This document shows positions 35,317 to 43,666 of a stretch of DNA of 64,000 bases, one piece after another. The stretch spans positions 178,259-242,258 of the forward strand of contig NZ_JAGYPE020000001.1 in NCBI RefSeq assembly GCF_018343545.2, read 5' to 3'. The DNA comes from Neobacillus citreus (GTDB lineage: Bacteria > Bacillota > Bacilli > Bacillales > Cytobacillaceae). A program made the position numbers and the translations under genes. Within the stretch, counting starts at the first letter, position 1; the number at the start of each line of letters is the position of its first letter. The notes beneath the pieces are model-generated. The model saw nothing but the letters and a program-made list of their open reading frames with translations, was not told the origin of the DNA and made no database searches.

Positions 35317-35355
35317 ATGACGCAACTAAAAATAAACCAACATTATATCTACTAG
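35317..35355 (+). CDS. Possible 12-residue leader peptide before codB-type gene
   Basis: ATG at 35317 follows GGTGGTGAG and opens the frame MTQLKINQHYIY. It ends at a TAG (35353-35355) that is itself part of the TAGGAGG ribosome site of the next gene. The arrangement suggests translational coupling. Too short to judge by coding statistics. Confidence 0.4.
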   Translation: MTQLKINQHYIY

Positions 35356-35365
35356 GAGGAATTGT

Positions 35366-36673
35366 ATGTCTACTAATAAAAAGGAAAATATGCTTTTGGA
35401 TCCAGAATTTGAAACCACTCCTGTACCAAAAGAATATAGAAAATCACTGGCTTCCGTTGCAGCCGTTTGGTTTGGATTTCCAATGGTTTTAACAAGTGCT
35501 GTAATTGGCGGCGTAATTACTGCCATGCTTGGATTTAAAGTTGGTGTTACTGCAATTCTGACCGGAAACTTGCTTTTGTGCCTGATTGTCGGCTCATTAA
35601 GTTATTTGGCGGGAAAAACTGGAGAAAACTTTGCAATGGCCGCTCAGAAAACCTTTGGACGACTTGGATATATAGCTGTTTCAGGATTACTTTCAACAGT
35701 TGTTGTTGGATGGTTTGCCTTAATGACTGGCCTTACAGGGGATACCATGGCCCGCTCATTTGGTGCTCCGATGCTATTAATGACCTTACTAGGTGGGGTT
35801 CTTTATGTAGCCGCAACGTTTATTGGAATTAAAGCGTTAACCATATTAGGCTGGATTGCGGCACCGCTATATCTCATTTTGGGCTTTGTTGCAATAGGTT
35901 TCTCGATTAAAACGGGAAATTCAGATATTTTTAATTATGAACCAATTGCCGGTGCGGGCCTAATGTCATTTGGCGCAGCAGTCACTTTGGTATTTGCCAC
36001 ATTCGCTGATTCTGGTACGATGACCGCTGACTTTACTCGTTGGTCCAAAAATGAGCGTGAAGGATTTTTGGCAGCATTTACTGCCTTCCCATTTGGGAAG
36101 TTCATTGCCGAAGTGGTTGGTGCAATTATCGTTGCGACAGGTGTCATTCAAAACCCTGTAACGAACGGCGGGGACTTTATGCCAATTTTATCTGGACAAG
36201 GACCGCTGCTTTCCATGTTGGCTATCATATTCGTGTTTATTAATCTGGGAGTTGGATGTACACACTGTTTATATAATGGAGCCGTCGGTTTTTCCCATAT
36301 GACCGGAAAGAGTATGAGATTGCTGACAATTATTCTAGGAATTATTGGAATAATTGCAGCTGTATCCGGGATTTGGAGTGCATTCCAAAGCTGGCTGGAG
36401 CTTTTAGGCCTCATTGTTCCACCAATCGCCACAATCATCATTATGGACCAACTTATCCTCCGCAGGAACCAATCTGTTGATTCGGCTAAATGGAAACCGC
36501 TGGCGTTTGTTGCATGGGGAATGGCAGCCATAGTTGCACTGGTGGTCAATTTCTCCGCTCCACAGCTTTCCGTTGTGGCATTTGGTATAGGTTCAGCTGC
36601 ATTGTTCTACTACTTTGGCAGTCTTTTAGTGAAATCCAAGAATTCAGAAAGTGCCAAAAAGAATGCTGTCTAG
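35366..36673 (+). CDS. Cytosine permease-like NCS1 transporter (CodB type)
   Basis: 435 residues, twelve helices. WFGFPMVLTSAVIGG, the ADFTRWSKNEREGFLAA loop and the C-terminal VVAFGIGSAALFYYF segment fit the CodB branch of the NCS1 family. It imports cytosine or a related base with a cation. Start ATG at 35366 has AGGAGG upstream. It follows the PucR-type gene after a strong terminator, so it has its own promoter in the gap 35157-35316, where no clear sigma-A site is visible. No cytosine deaminase of the strict family is adjacent. Confidence 0.87.
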   Translation: MSTNKKENMLLDPEFETTPVPKEYRKSLASVAAVWFGFPMVLTSAVIGGVITAMLGFKVGVTAILTGNLLLCLIVGSLSYLAGKTGENFAMAAQKTFGRLGYIAVSGLLSTVVVGWFALMTGLTGDTMARSFGAPMLLMTLLGGVLYVAATFIGIKALTILGWIAAPLYLILGFVAIGFSIKTGNSDIFNYEPIAGAGLMSFGAAVTLVFATFADSGTMTADFTRWSKNEREGFLAAFTAFPFGKFIAEVVGAIIVATGVIQNPVTNGGDFMPILSGQGPLLSMLAIIFVFINLGVGCTHCLYNGAVGFSHMTGKSMRLLTIILGIIGIIAAVSGIWSAFQSWLELLGLIVPPIATIIIMDQLILRRNQSVDSAKWKPLAFVAWGMAAIVALVVNFSAPQLSVVAFGIGSAALFYYFGSLLVKSKNSESAKKNAV

Positions 36674-36751
36674 GTAATTATACGAGATTGCACACTATAG
36701 GGATTTAGCTTCTTCACACAAAGAATTTTTAATATGATTTATTATAAGAAA

Positions 36752-36788
36752 GAGCGAGCACTTTTAATTAAAAGTCTCGCCTTTTTTG
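36752..36788 (+). terminator. Intrinsic terminator after codB-type gene
   Basis: Interrupted stem GCGAG-ACTTTT / AAAAGT-TCGC with AATT loop, followed by CCTTTTTT. Confidence 0.8.
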
Positions 36789-36819
36789 TAGATGAGTATT
36801 CTCAAAAACTATTGCCTTT

Positions 36820-37527
36820 CTAGCGTTTTGCACCCGCTTGAAGGAGAATTTTTTCAATTTCAGAAAAATTTCTTTCTTTTGCCTGTTGCAGCGGTGTGAC
36901 ACCCTCAGAATCCGGTATGTTCACGTTAGCCCCATGTTCTATTAATAGCTTAATGGTTTCCTGTTGTTTCCTACCCCCGTCGTTTAGAACAATAGCTTCC
37001 ATTAAGGCTGTCCAGCCTAAATTATTTACATGATTAACATCTATTTCTGTATTTTCTAGGAGTTCTTTAACAACTTCAACAAACCCGTGCTCAGAGGCTG
37101 GGATTAAAGTTGTGCCGCCATATCGGTTAAGGAGTTTGGGATTAGCACCTGCTTCGATTGTCAGTTTCAATATTTCAATATACCCTTCTGCTCCAGAATA
37201 AAGGAAGGAATTATTTTTCATATTATCCTGAATATTAACATCAGCCCCCTTTTCAATTAAGGCTTTGGCTGTTGCAACATCATTAGCATAGGCAGCAATC
37301 ATGATTGCTGTCCTGCCCAAATCATCCTGGCTATTTATATTTACTCCCTTATTTAGTAAGTTATTAATCTCGGCTATATCCCCCTTTTCTACAGCATTAA
37401 AAAATTGTTCTTTCATGTTATCCACCTTTACAATCTGATTTTTAATTGAATTTTCCGATGTTACTGAGTTTTGACAACCTACTAAAAAAAATAACATTAT
37501 ACAAATAGATCGTTTTATAAGTATCAT
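36820..37527 (-). CDS. Ankyrin-repeat lipoprotein
   Basis: About 235 residues. A lipoprotein signal ends in LFFLVGC, so the mature protein should be anchored outside the membrane by its cysteine (about residue 18). The rest is five or six ankyrin repeats (LGRTAIMIAAYANDVATAKALIEKGADVN and others). The start ATG at 37527 lies 7 bases after AGGA. It shares the VNHVNNLGW and LNDGGR segments with the cytosolic ankyrin-TPR protein at 27966. It is 49 bases downstream of the response regulator gene, probably in the same operon. Confidence 0.87.
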   Translation of the reverse strand: MILIKRSICIMLFFLVGCQNSVTSENSIKNQIVKVDNMKEQFFNAVEKGDIAEINNLLNKGVNINSQDDLGRTAIMIAAYANDVATAKALIEKGADVNIQDNMKNNSFLYSGAEGYIEILKLTIEAGANPKLLNRYGGTTLIPASEHGFVEVVKELLENTEIDVNHVNNLGWTALMEAIVLNDGGRKQQETIKLLIEHGANVNIPDSEGVTPLQQAKERNFSEIEKILLQAGAKR

Positions 37528-37576
37528 AATCATATCCTATCAAATATTTCTGAAAAAAATTAAAGTCAACCTTCGA

Positions 37577-38278
37577 TTAAACCGACATCATATATCCCGC
37601 ACCCCAAACAGTTTCAATAAATTGAGGATTCGAGGGATCCTTTTCGATTTTACCGCGAATCTTCCTGATATGAACCGTGATAGTGGTAATATCCCCAGAT
37701 GAATCCAATCCCCAAATGCTTTCGAAGAGATCTTCTTTACTAAAGACCCGGTTTGGGTGCTGAGCTAAGAAAAGTAATAAATCGAATTCTTTTGCAGTTA
37801 AAGAGATCTTTTGATTATTCACATAAACCTTTCGCGCCATTTCATCAATGACAAGCCCTCGGATTCTTATTTCCTTTTTGGCTGTATTCATATTTCCTAT
37901 TAAACGCTCATATCGTGCTAAATGGGCCTTTACCCTAGCAACTAGCTCACTTGGACTGAAAGGTTTAATAATATAATCATCGGCACCAAGCCCTAGGCCT
38001 CTTATTTTATCAATATCTTCTTTCTTGGCCGAGACAATTAAGATCGGGATATTCTTTACAGCTCTTACTTGTTTGCAAATTTCGAACCCATCCACCTCTG
38101 GAAGCATGATATCGATAATTAATAAGTCATACTCTTTATTTAGTGCACGTTTTAATCCTTCCTTTCCTGAGGTTTGTAATTCAACATCATATCCATTAAT
38201 CTCAAGGTAGTCTTGTTGCAATTCCCCAATATCAAGATCGTCTTCAATGATTAAAATTTTTTTCAATGTACTCACCAC
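37577..38278 (-). CDS. OmpR-family response regulator
   Basis: About 233 residues. Receiver: the acidic EDD near the N-terminus, phosphoacceptor aspartate in LLIIDIMLPEVDG, and switch residues ILIVSAKK and YIIKPF. C-terminal winged helix: SLTAKEFDLLLFLAQHPNRVFSKEDLFESIWG and TVHIRKIRGKIE. Start uncertain: GTG at 38278 or 38275, or TTG at 38266 after GGTGAG. One base separates the GTG from the kinase stop, so the pair is tightly coupled. Confidence 0.92.
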   Translation of the reverse strand: MVSTLKKILIIEDDLDIGELQQDYLEINGYDVELQTSGKEGLKRALNKEYDLLIIDIMLPEVDGFEICKQVRAVKNIPILIVSAKKEDIDKIRGLGLGADDYIIKPFSPSELVARVKAHLARYERLIGNMNTAKKEIRIRGLVIDEMARKVYVNNQKISLTAKEFDLLLFLAQHPNRVFSKEDLFESIWGLDSSGDITTITVHIRKIRGKIEKDPSNPQFIETVWGAGYMMSV

Positions 38279-38279
38279 T

Positions 38280-39737
38280 CTAAATTGACTTCTTCAATGT
38301 AAAAAAGATACTCGTTCCTAGCCCTAATTGACTTTCCACCCAAATATCTCCGTCATGCTCCGTAATAATCTGCTTTGCAATTGCAAGTCCAAGTCCGCTG
38401 CCGCCGGTTGATTTATTTCTTGATGTATCCACGCGATAAAAACGATCAAAAATATATGGGAGTGACTGCTCCTCGATTCCGGAACCATTATCACGGACTT
38501 CAATTGCAACAAAATCTGCTTCTTCATTTATATTAATACATATATTTTTTTCAGACTTTTTCATATGTTTTACCGAGTTATTAATGATATTTGTCATTAC
38601 CCGCCTTAATTTATCGCGGTCGGCAATCACCATCACTTCATTTTTCGTCCTATTTTCAACATTAACTTGAATACCTTTTTCCTCTAAATCAAAACTTGCT
38701 TCCTCAACAAAATTTATGATAAAACGGTTAATTTCAATGTCTTCGAAGTAAAATGGAAACTTCTTTAAATCTAATTTAGAAAAAAGGAATAAATCATCAA
38801 TTAATTGATCCATATCTGTCGCTTTTCGTTTGATTGTTGAGAGGTATTTCTCCATTTTCCCTTGCGAATCTGCAACACCATCCTGTATTCCTTCAATATA
38901 ACCTCTGATAGCCGTTATCGGAGTTTTTAAATCATGTGAGATATTGGAAATTAACTCCTTTCTGCTTTCTTCATATTGAAGCTGAAGCTCTATGGAATCC
39001 TTAAGCTTTTTCCTCATTTTGTCAAATTCATAGCTAAGCTGACCAATTTCATCCCGCCTCGCAAGATTAATCTTCACGTTTAAATTACCTTCACCCATTT
39101 GTTCTGTTGCAGTTTTCAAAGAAAATAATGGCTTAATAATACTCTTAGAGACCAAATAACTTAATAAACCATTTACAAGAATTAAAGAAAGAAATAGTAA
39201 CCCAAATATTAATGGAAATAAGCTTCTTGACAGTTCAACAAAAGGACTCACTTCCCTCATAATGATAACACTGCCTTTTTCCTGATCCGGAAAATAAAAA
39301 TCGAACTTTACATATAAATAAAATTGATGACCTATACTGATCGTCTCTCGTACTTTAATATTTTCCGGTTCAAAAGAAGGAAGTTTTTTTTCATCCTTTA
39401 TAGAATTTAAAATTTTTGAAGAGTGGACAATTCTTTTTCCTTTACGGATGATTAATCCAGAGGAAACTGGATCTAACTTTTGATCAAATTGTTTAAGTGT
39501 GGTTTCATTTAATAATTGACTTGGTTGTTTTTTCGCTAAATATTTAACATCTAGGAATACATTTTCCTCTGGTTTTGTTAATGGCTTAAGCGCATATTGA
39601 CGTGTATACAAATCTTTAATACTTCGAATATCCCCTGTAATTGCCACTGGAATCAGCAAAGCGCTTATTAAGAAAAGTACTAGCGTCACGATTAGCATCG
39701 TTGTATGTGAAATGAATAATCGCCACCGAATGGACAT
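38280..39737 (-). CDS. Membrane sensor histidine kinase
   Basis: 485 residues. Two transmembrane helices (about 8-30 and 172-197) flank an extracellular domain of ~140 residues. HAMP follows (SLKTATEQMGEGNLNVKI), then the HisKA box ISNISHDLKTPITAIRGY near residue 270 and HATPase motifs (NIINNSVKHM, VRDNGSGIEEQSLPYIFDRFYR, GGSGLGLAIAK). Start ATG at 39737 has AGGAGG. It is the first gene of kinase, regulator, ankyrin lipoprotein, an order opposite to the usual regulator-first arrangement. The signal is unknown. Confidence 0.93.
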   Translation of the reverse strand: MSIRWRLFISHTTMLIVTLVLFLISALLIPVAITGDIRSIKDLYTRQYALKPLTKPEENVFLDVKYLAKKQPSQLLNETTLKQFDQKLDPVSSGLIIRKGKRIVHSSKILNSIKDEKKLPSFEPENIKVRETISIGHQFYLYVKFDFYFPDQEKGSVIIMREVSPFVELSRSLFPLIFGLLFLSLILVNGLLSYLVSKSIIKPLFSLKTATEQMGEGNLNVKINLARRDEIGQLSYEFDKMRKKLKDSIELQLQYEESRKELISNISHDLKTPITAIRGYIEGIQDGVADSQGKMEKYLSTIKRKATDMDQLIDDLFLFSKLDLKKFPFYFEDIEINRFIINFVEEASFDLEEKGIQVNVENRTKNEVMVIADRDKLRRVMTNIINNSVKHMKKSEKNICININEEADFVAIEVRDNGSGIEEQSLPYIFDRFYRVDTSRNKSTGGSGLGLAIAKQIITEHDGDIWVESQLGLGTSIFFTLKKSI

Positions 39738-39787
39738 GAGAGTGCCTCCTGCCGAGGTACAGTTTTTTTACTTTACCGTAAAGGAAA

Positions 39788-39820
39788 CAAGGTTGTCACC
39801 TTTTTGTAGACAACCTTGCT
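39788..39820. terminator. Hairpin between DUF4822 gene and kinase operon
   Basis: Perfect 10-bp stem CAAGGTTGTC / GACAACCTTG with an 11-base loop. The T-tract is weak on the minus strand (TTTCCTTTA). Confidence 0.55.
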
Positions 39821-39862
39821 TTTAATTCATTTATTTCCCATCCATTTATATATTAACTGCTT

Positions 39863-40858
39863 TTAAAAACTAAATTTAGGTTTAAAATCACCTTTATAAG
39901 GTTCATGTTCAACGAATATAGTTATGTCCTTGCCATCTTTGTCTTTACCAATTCTTTTATAAGTAAATTTATTTTTATTAAGCTCAGTAATTTCAAGAGC
40001 GGCACCATACTTATTAGCTCCAATTGAAACATGGGCTCTTATCTTATTTTCGTGTACCACATCGAAGTATCCATAATCACCGCGGCTTTTGCCAGTTTCT
40101 TCATTGAAAAACTCATATTTATTCGTCTTATCATCAAATTTTGCCAGACTTATAAACATGGAATTATATTGTGTTACATCATTGCCGTTTTCATCCAATA
40201 CCTTTGTTCCGTGCCAAAGGGTGCAGCCTAAAATTTTATCTCCATCAATGTTTTTAACAATATCTCCTGTAGTAGTATCCAACTGCCTGTCCGGATCAGT
40301 AAATGACAGCTCTTTGTCTTTATATGGAACATGTTCAACGAATACTTCTACTTCATTGCCATTAGCATCTTTTCCCATTCTTTTATAAGTAAAAACATCT
40401 TTATTTAGTTTTGTCATATTAACAACTGCTTGGTACTTCATTGATTCAGAAATTAAAATTCTCTTCTTCCCATCGTTTGTGATAAAAAAAGTTCCTTTAT
40501 CCCCACGACTGTTACCCGTTTTAGCATCAAAAAATTCATATCTGCCTGATTTCGCATCATATTTCGCAAGGCCGATGAAATTTGCATTCTCTTTTGTTAA
40601 GTCATTATTATTTTTGTCGTATACTCTTGTACCTTGCCAATTTGTGCTGCTAAGAATGTTAGCCATTTTCTGACCTTTAGTCATTTTATTTTCGGTTTTG
40701 TTTTTTTTATTTGAATCTTGGGCAATATTTGTTTTCGTTTGTACTATTTTTGTTGCATTCTTTTGTTCACTTGCGTTGACGTGTGTACTTATGCCACATA
40801 CTGTTAATGCTAATGTCAATCCGAGTAAAGGTGTTAATATTTTTGTTTTCTTGATCAT
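39863..40858 (-). CDS. Secreted protein with two DUF4822 domains
   Basis: 331 residues. A signal peptide (MIKKTKILTPLLGLTLALTV, cut after about NASEQ) and a Lys/Asn-rich linker precede two tandem copies of one domain (about 65-180 and 205-325). Each copy has W-x-GT-x-V, a segment like FIGLAKYD ... YEFFD, TG-x-SRGD-x-G-x-F and FTYKR-x-GKD ... FVEH. The match is to DUF4822, whose function is unknown. No sorting motif or lipobox is present. Start ATG follows GGGGATG. It has its own short transcription unit. Confidence 0.85.
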   Translation of the reverse strand: MIKKTKILTPLLGLTLALTVCGISTHVNASEQKNATKIVQTKTNIAQDSNKKNKTENKMTKGQKMANILSSTNWQGTRVYDKNNNDLTKENANFIGLAKYDAKSGRYEFFDAKTGNSRGDKGTFFITNDGKKRILISESMKYQAVVNMTKLNKDVFTYKRMGKDANGNEVEVFVEHVPYKDKELSFTDPDRQLDTTTGDIVKNIDGDKILGCTLWHGTKVLDENGNDVTQYNSMFISLAKFDDKTNKYEFFNEETGKSRGDYGYFDVVHENKIRAHVSIGANKYGAALEITELNKNKFTYKRIGKDKDGKDITIFVEHEPYKGDFKPKFSF

Positions 40859-41051
40859 TTTTACATCCCCTAATTCAATAATATTATTTACTGGCCCTAA
40901 AGGGTATTATTTCATTTGTATGCTTGATTTATGACTTCGTCGACGTACATTGATTGTACCTGACAGAACTTAACTCCTCGTATAAAAAACATTATCAAAT
41001 TATTAACTTTTTAGTTTGATTTATAAAGTTAAAGGTTTCCATATTCCATTT

Positions 41052-41082
41052 AAAAAAGCCCATTACGGGGCTTTTTCTTTTA
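41052..41082. terminator. Intrinsic terminator after amidohydrolase 1
   Basis: AAAAAGCCC / GGGCTTTTT stem with a 6-base loop and a T-run. The rest of 40859-41051 is AT-rich with no ORF and an AATAAT / ATTATT inverted repeat near 40880-40912. Confidence 0.75.
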
Positions 41083-41106
41083 GAGAATATTATCTTCCAT
41101 GAAGGA

Positions 41107-42327
41107 TTAAATTTGACCCGAAACGACTTTCCCTCTAAAAATAACAGCTTCTCGTTTTGGTGTTCTTGCAACCGCTTCTGCCGTACAAGATGCATTAACA
41201 AGAACAAGGTTGGCCTCGTCTCCTGCAAGCGGCCAAGCCACTTTCCCATCTTTCGTTAATGCTGTTGGTCCTCCAGTTGCAAATTTTAACGATTGAGAAA
41301 GAGACAGTTCATCGCTTTTGCGATATAACTCTCCATAGCGAGTCACCTTTTCAAGTACATCACCTGTTCCAAACGGTCCCCATGAATCATAGAAACCATC
41401 ACAGCCTAAATAGACATTAACCCCTTTGCGGTCTAATAAATCAATTGGAGGAAGCGTTCTATTAATTGGAATCGTGGACATAATCGACATCCCTAAATTG
41501 CTAAGCTTTTCAGCGATCTCTTCCTGCTGCGGGACCGGCACGTCCCCTAAACTAAAGGCATGACTGACGGCTGCACGATTATGCCATTTTGCCTCTTCAA
41601 CCAATTCAGCTAATTTATCTACCGTATAATAGCCAACATGACCGCCGTCATGCAAATGGATATCGACGTCAGCATCAAATTCTGTTGCTAGGTTCATAAC
41701 TTCATATAAAGATTTTTCAATATTACGATCAATCCCTGCTGGGTCCAGCCCGCCAACAATATCTGCGCCATTTCTCATGGCATCCTTCATTAGGGAAATA
41801 ACATTGTCCTTTAAAAGTCCGTGCTGAGGAAATGCAACAATTTCATAGGTTAGTTTATCAGAATAGTTCTCAAGAGCAGCTTTGACACCTTCCAAGTTTT
41901 TCAACCCGATATATGGATCAATATTCACATGAGAACGAATATGCGTAGAACCTTGGGATAGTAGCAGTTCAATCATGGCACTTGCCCGCTGTTTAGTAGA
42001 TGGAGCCAATGCATCCAGTTCCATTGCTTCTAAACGTAAACGTTCAGTCAAATTTTTTGCTGGAATGGGTGCCTTCCAGTCAAGAGAAAGATAAGTTTTA
42101 TCAAGGTGGTTATGCATCTCCTTAAATGTCGGAACCGCTAATAATCCTTTTCCATCTACCTTTGTTTCCCCAGATGGGATAACAAAACTGGCGTCCTTTT
42201 TCTCAATAATTTTCCCGTCCGCTATTTTTAAATGGAAGAGTGATGTTTTCGTTTCATAAACACCCTTCTCATCTTGTTGATATCCAGTTTCTAATCGAAC
42301 GTTTGTCAACCAATATGAAGCAGTCAT
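41107..42327 (-). CDS. Cytosine-deaminase-fold amidohydrolase 1
   Basis: 406 residues, CodA/AtzC branch of the amidohydrolase superfamily. Metal ligands: H72 and H74 (MHNHLDKTY), H224 (IHLHDGGH), H256 (SHAFSLG), D310 (GCDGFYDSWGPFGTGD). The FPQHG block near residue 167 matches the FPQ of cytosine deaminase. The position of the CodA catalytic Glu (HCDE) holds Asp (HLHD), and the second acidic residue after D310 is Gly, so plain cytosine deamination is doubtful. Start ATG follows GAGGGGG. Operon order: SBP1, amidohydrolase 2, amidohydrolase 1. Confidence 0.87.
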   Translation of the reverse strand: MTASYWLTNVRLETGYQQDEKGVYETKTSLFHLKIADGKIIEKKDASFVIPSGETKVDGKGLLAVPTFKEMHNHLDKTYLSLDWKAPIPAKNLTERLRLEAMELDALAPSTKQRASAMIELLLSQGSTHIRSHVNIDPYIGLKNLEGVKAALENYSDKLTYEIVAFPQHGLLKDNVISLMKDAMRNGADIVGGLDPAGIDRNIEKSLYEVMNLATEFDADVDIHLHDGGHVGYYTVDKLAELVEEAKWHNRAAVSHAFSLGDVPVPQQEEIAEKLSNLGMSIMSTIPINRTLPPIDLLDRKGVNVYLGCDGFYDSWGPFGTGDVLEKVTRYGELYRKSDELSLSQSLKFATGGPTALTKDGKVAWPLAGDEANLVLVNASCTAEAVARTPKREAVIFRGKVVSGQI

Positions 42328-42344
42328 TCTTCATTCCCCCTCAT

Positions 42345-43583
42345 TTACACTCTTACTTCATTTGTTTCCGTTAGCTTACTTTCGACCTTTTTCCCTTTAA
42401 AAAATAAGGCTTCTACAGTGGCCCGCCTTGCGATTGCTTCTGCTGAACAAGATGCATTTACTAACATCATGGTTGCGTCATCGCCAACATTTGGCCAGAC
42501 ACGTTCCCCTTTTTCATTAAGTGGCGTTATACCGCCAGTTCCATATTTTAAGACAGTTGATAAAGAGTATTCATCGCTCAATCGGAATCTCTCTGCAAGG
42601 GTTCCAAGCTTTTGAATGGTATTTCCAGTGCCAAATGGAGACCAGTGGTCCGTGATGCTATCATGGCCTACGGAAACCGGAACAGCCAATTTATCAAGAG
42701 TCGGAATTGGTATAGTAGGACGATTAACCGGTACAGTTGTTGTCACATCAAGCTCTTGTTCTCTTAAAATAGCCGCCATTTCAACGAGTGCTTCCCCCGA
42801 TAAATCGCCTAGTGCTATCCCATGGCTGATGGTTGCTCTTCCCTTTAACCCGGCTTGCTCCGTATAGTGAGCCATTCTTTCAAAAGTAAATGTACCTAAT
42901 GTGTTAGGATCATGAAGGTGAATATCGACACCCTTATCGTTTTCAACAGCAATTTCAAAAATCGTCGCTAATGATTTTTCAATATTTCTATCAACCGTTG
43001 CCGGGTCAACACCCCCTACCAGGGTAGCTCCATTTTTCATCGCATCGCGAATTAATTGAACAGAATCACTCCTGAGAAGACCGTGCTGCGGGAAGGCGAC
43101 GATTTCATAGGTTAGGACATCCTCATATTTTTTCAAAGCATTCACAGTTGCTTCCAAATTTTTTAATCCTATGACCGGATCGACGTTACAATGGGTGCGG
43201 ATATGGGTATGCCCATTTCGAATATATAATTCAATCATTTTTTCAGCGCGTTCCTGTGCAGTTGGTAAAAGCTTTGGCAAAAGCACCTTTTCTTCTTCTA
43301 ATCTGGTAAAGATCCCTTTTGTGATTGGAGTACACGCTTTCCAAGGTCCGCCATAATAGGTTTTATCGATGTGAATATGCATATCTCGTAAGGATGGCAG
43401 TAATAGCTGCTGCTTCGCATCAACCTGCTTTTCACCCAAGTTAGGAGATTCACTAGTGATTTCGGTGATTTTGCCTCCTTCAATTTTCAAATGGCAAATT
43501 TCTGTTTCAGTAGCGGCAATACGTTCATTTTCATATTTGAAGCCTTTTTCTAAACGAACATTTGTTAACCAAAAAGTCGTCAT
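42345..43583 (-). CDS. Cytosine-deaminase-fold amidohydrolase 2
   Basis: 412 residues, paralogue of the product of the next gene downstream. The N-terminus TNVRLEKGF, the metal pair in MHIHIDKTYYGG, VAFPQHGLL, DIHLHDPN, ISHGIALGD and VGHDSITDHWSPFGTGN all align. HLHD again replaces HCDE. Asp-Ser follows the metal-binding position where CodA has Asp-Asp. A different but related ring or amide substrate is likely for each paralogue. Start ATG has AGGAGG, and the gene lies 17 bases upstream of amidohydrolase 1. Confidence 0.87.
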   Translation of the reverse strand: MTTFWLTNVRLEKGFKYENERIAATETEICHLKIEGGKITEITSESPNLGEKQVDAKQQLLLPSLRDMHIHIDKTYYGGPWKACTPITKGIFTRLEEEKVLLPKLLPTAQERAEKMIELYIRNGHTHIRTHCNVDPVIGLKNLEATVNALKKYEDVLTYEIVAFPQHGLLRSDSVQLIRDAMKNGATLVGGVDPATVDRNIEKSLATIFEIAVENDKGVDIHLHDPNTLGTFTFERMAHYTEQAGLKGRATISHGIALGDLSGEALVEMAAILREQELDVTTTVPVNRPTIPIPTLDKLAVPVSVGHDSITDHWSPFGTGNTIQKLGTLAERFRLSDEYSLSTVLKYGTGGITPLNEKGERVWPNVGDDATMMLVNASCSAEAIARRATVEALFFKGKKVESKLTETNEVRV

Positions 43584-43666
43584 TTCATTTCCTCCTATGA
43601 AAAAAAATTAGGAAAAGCACTTTTGTAAAAAAGTACTTTTCCTTCATCAACATTCAATCAAGCTTT

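Noticed and set aside
41107-43583. Simple annotation as cytosine deaminase (codA)
   Set aside because: The catalytic Glu and substrate-contacting positions differ, and there are three diverged copies.
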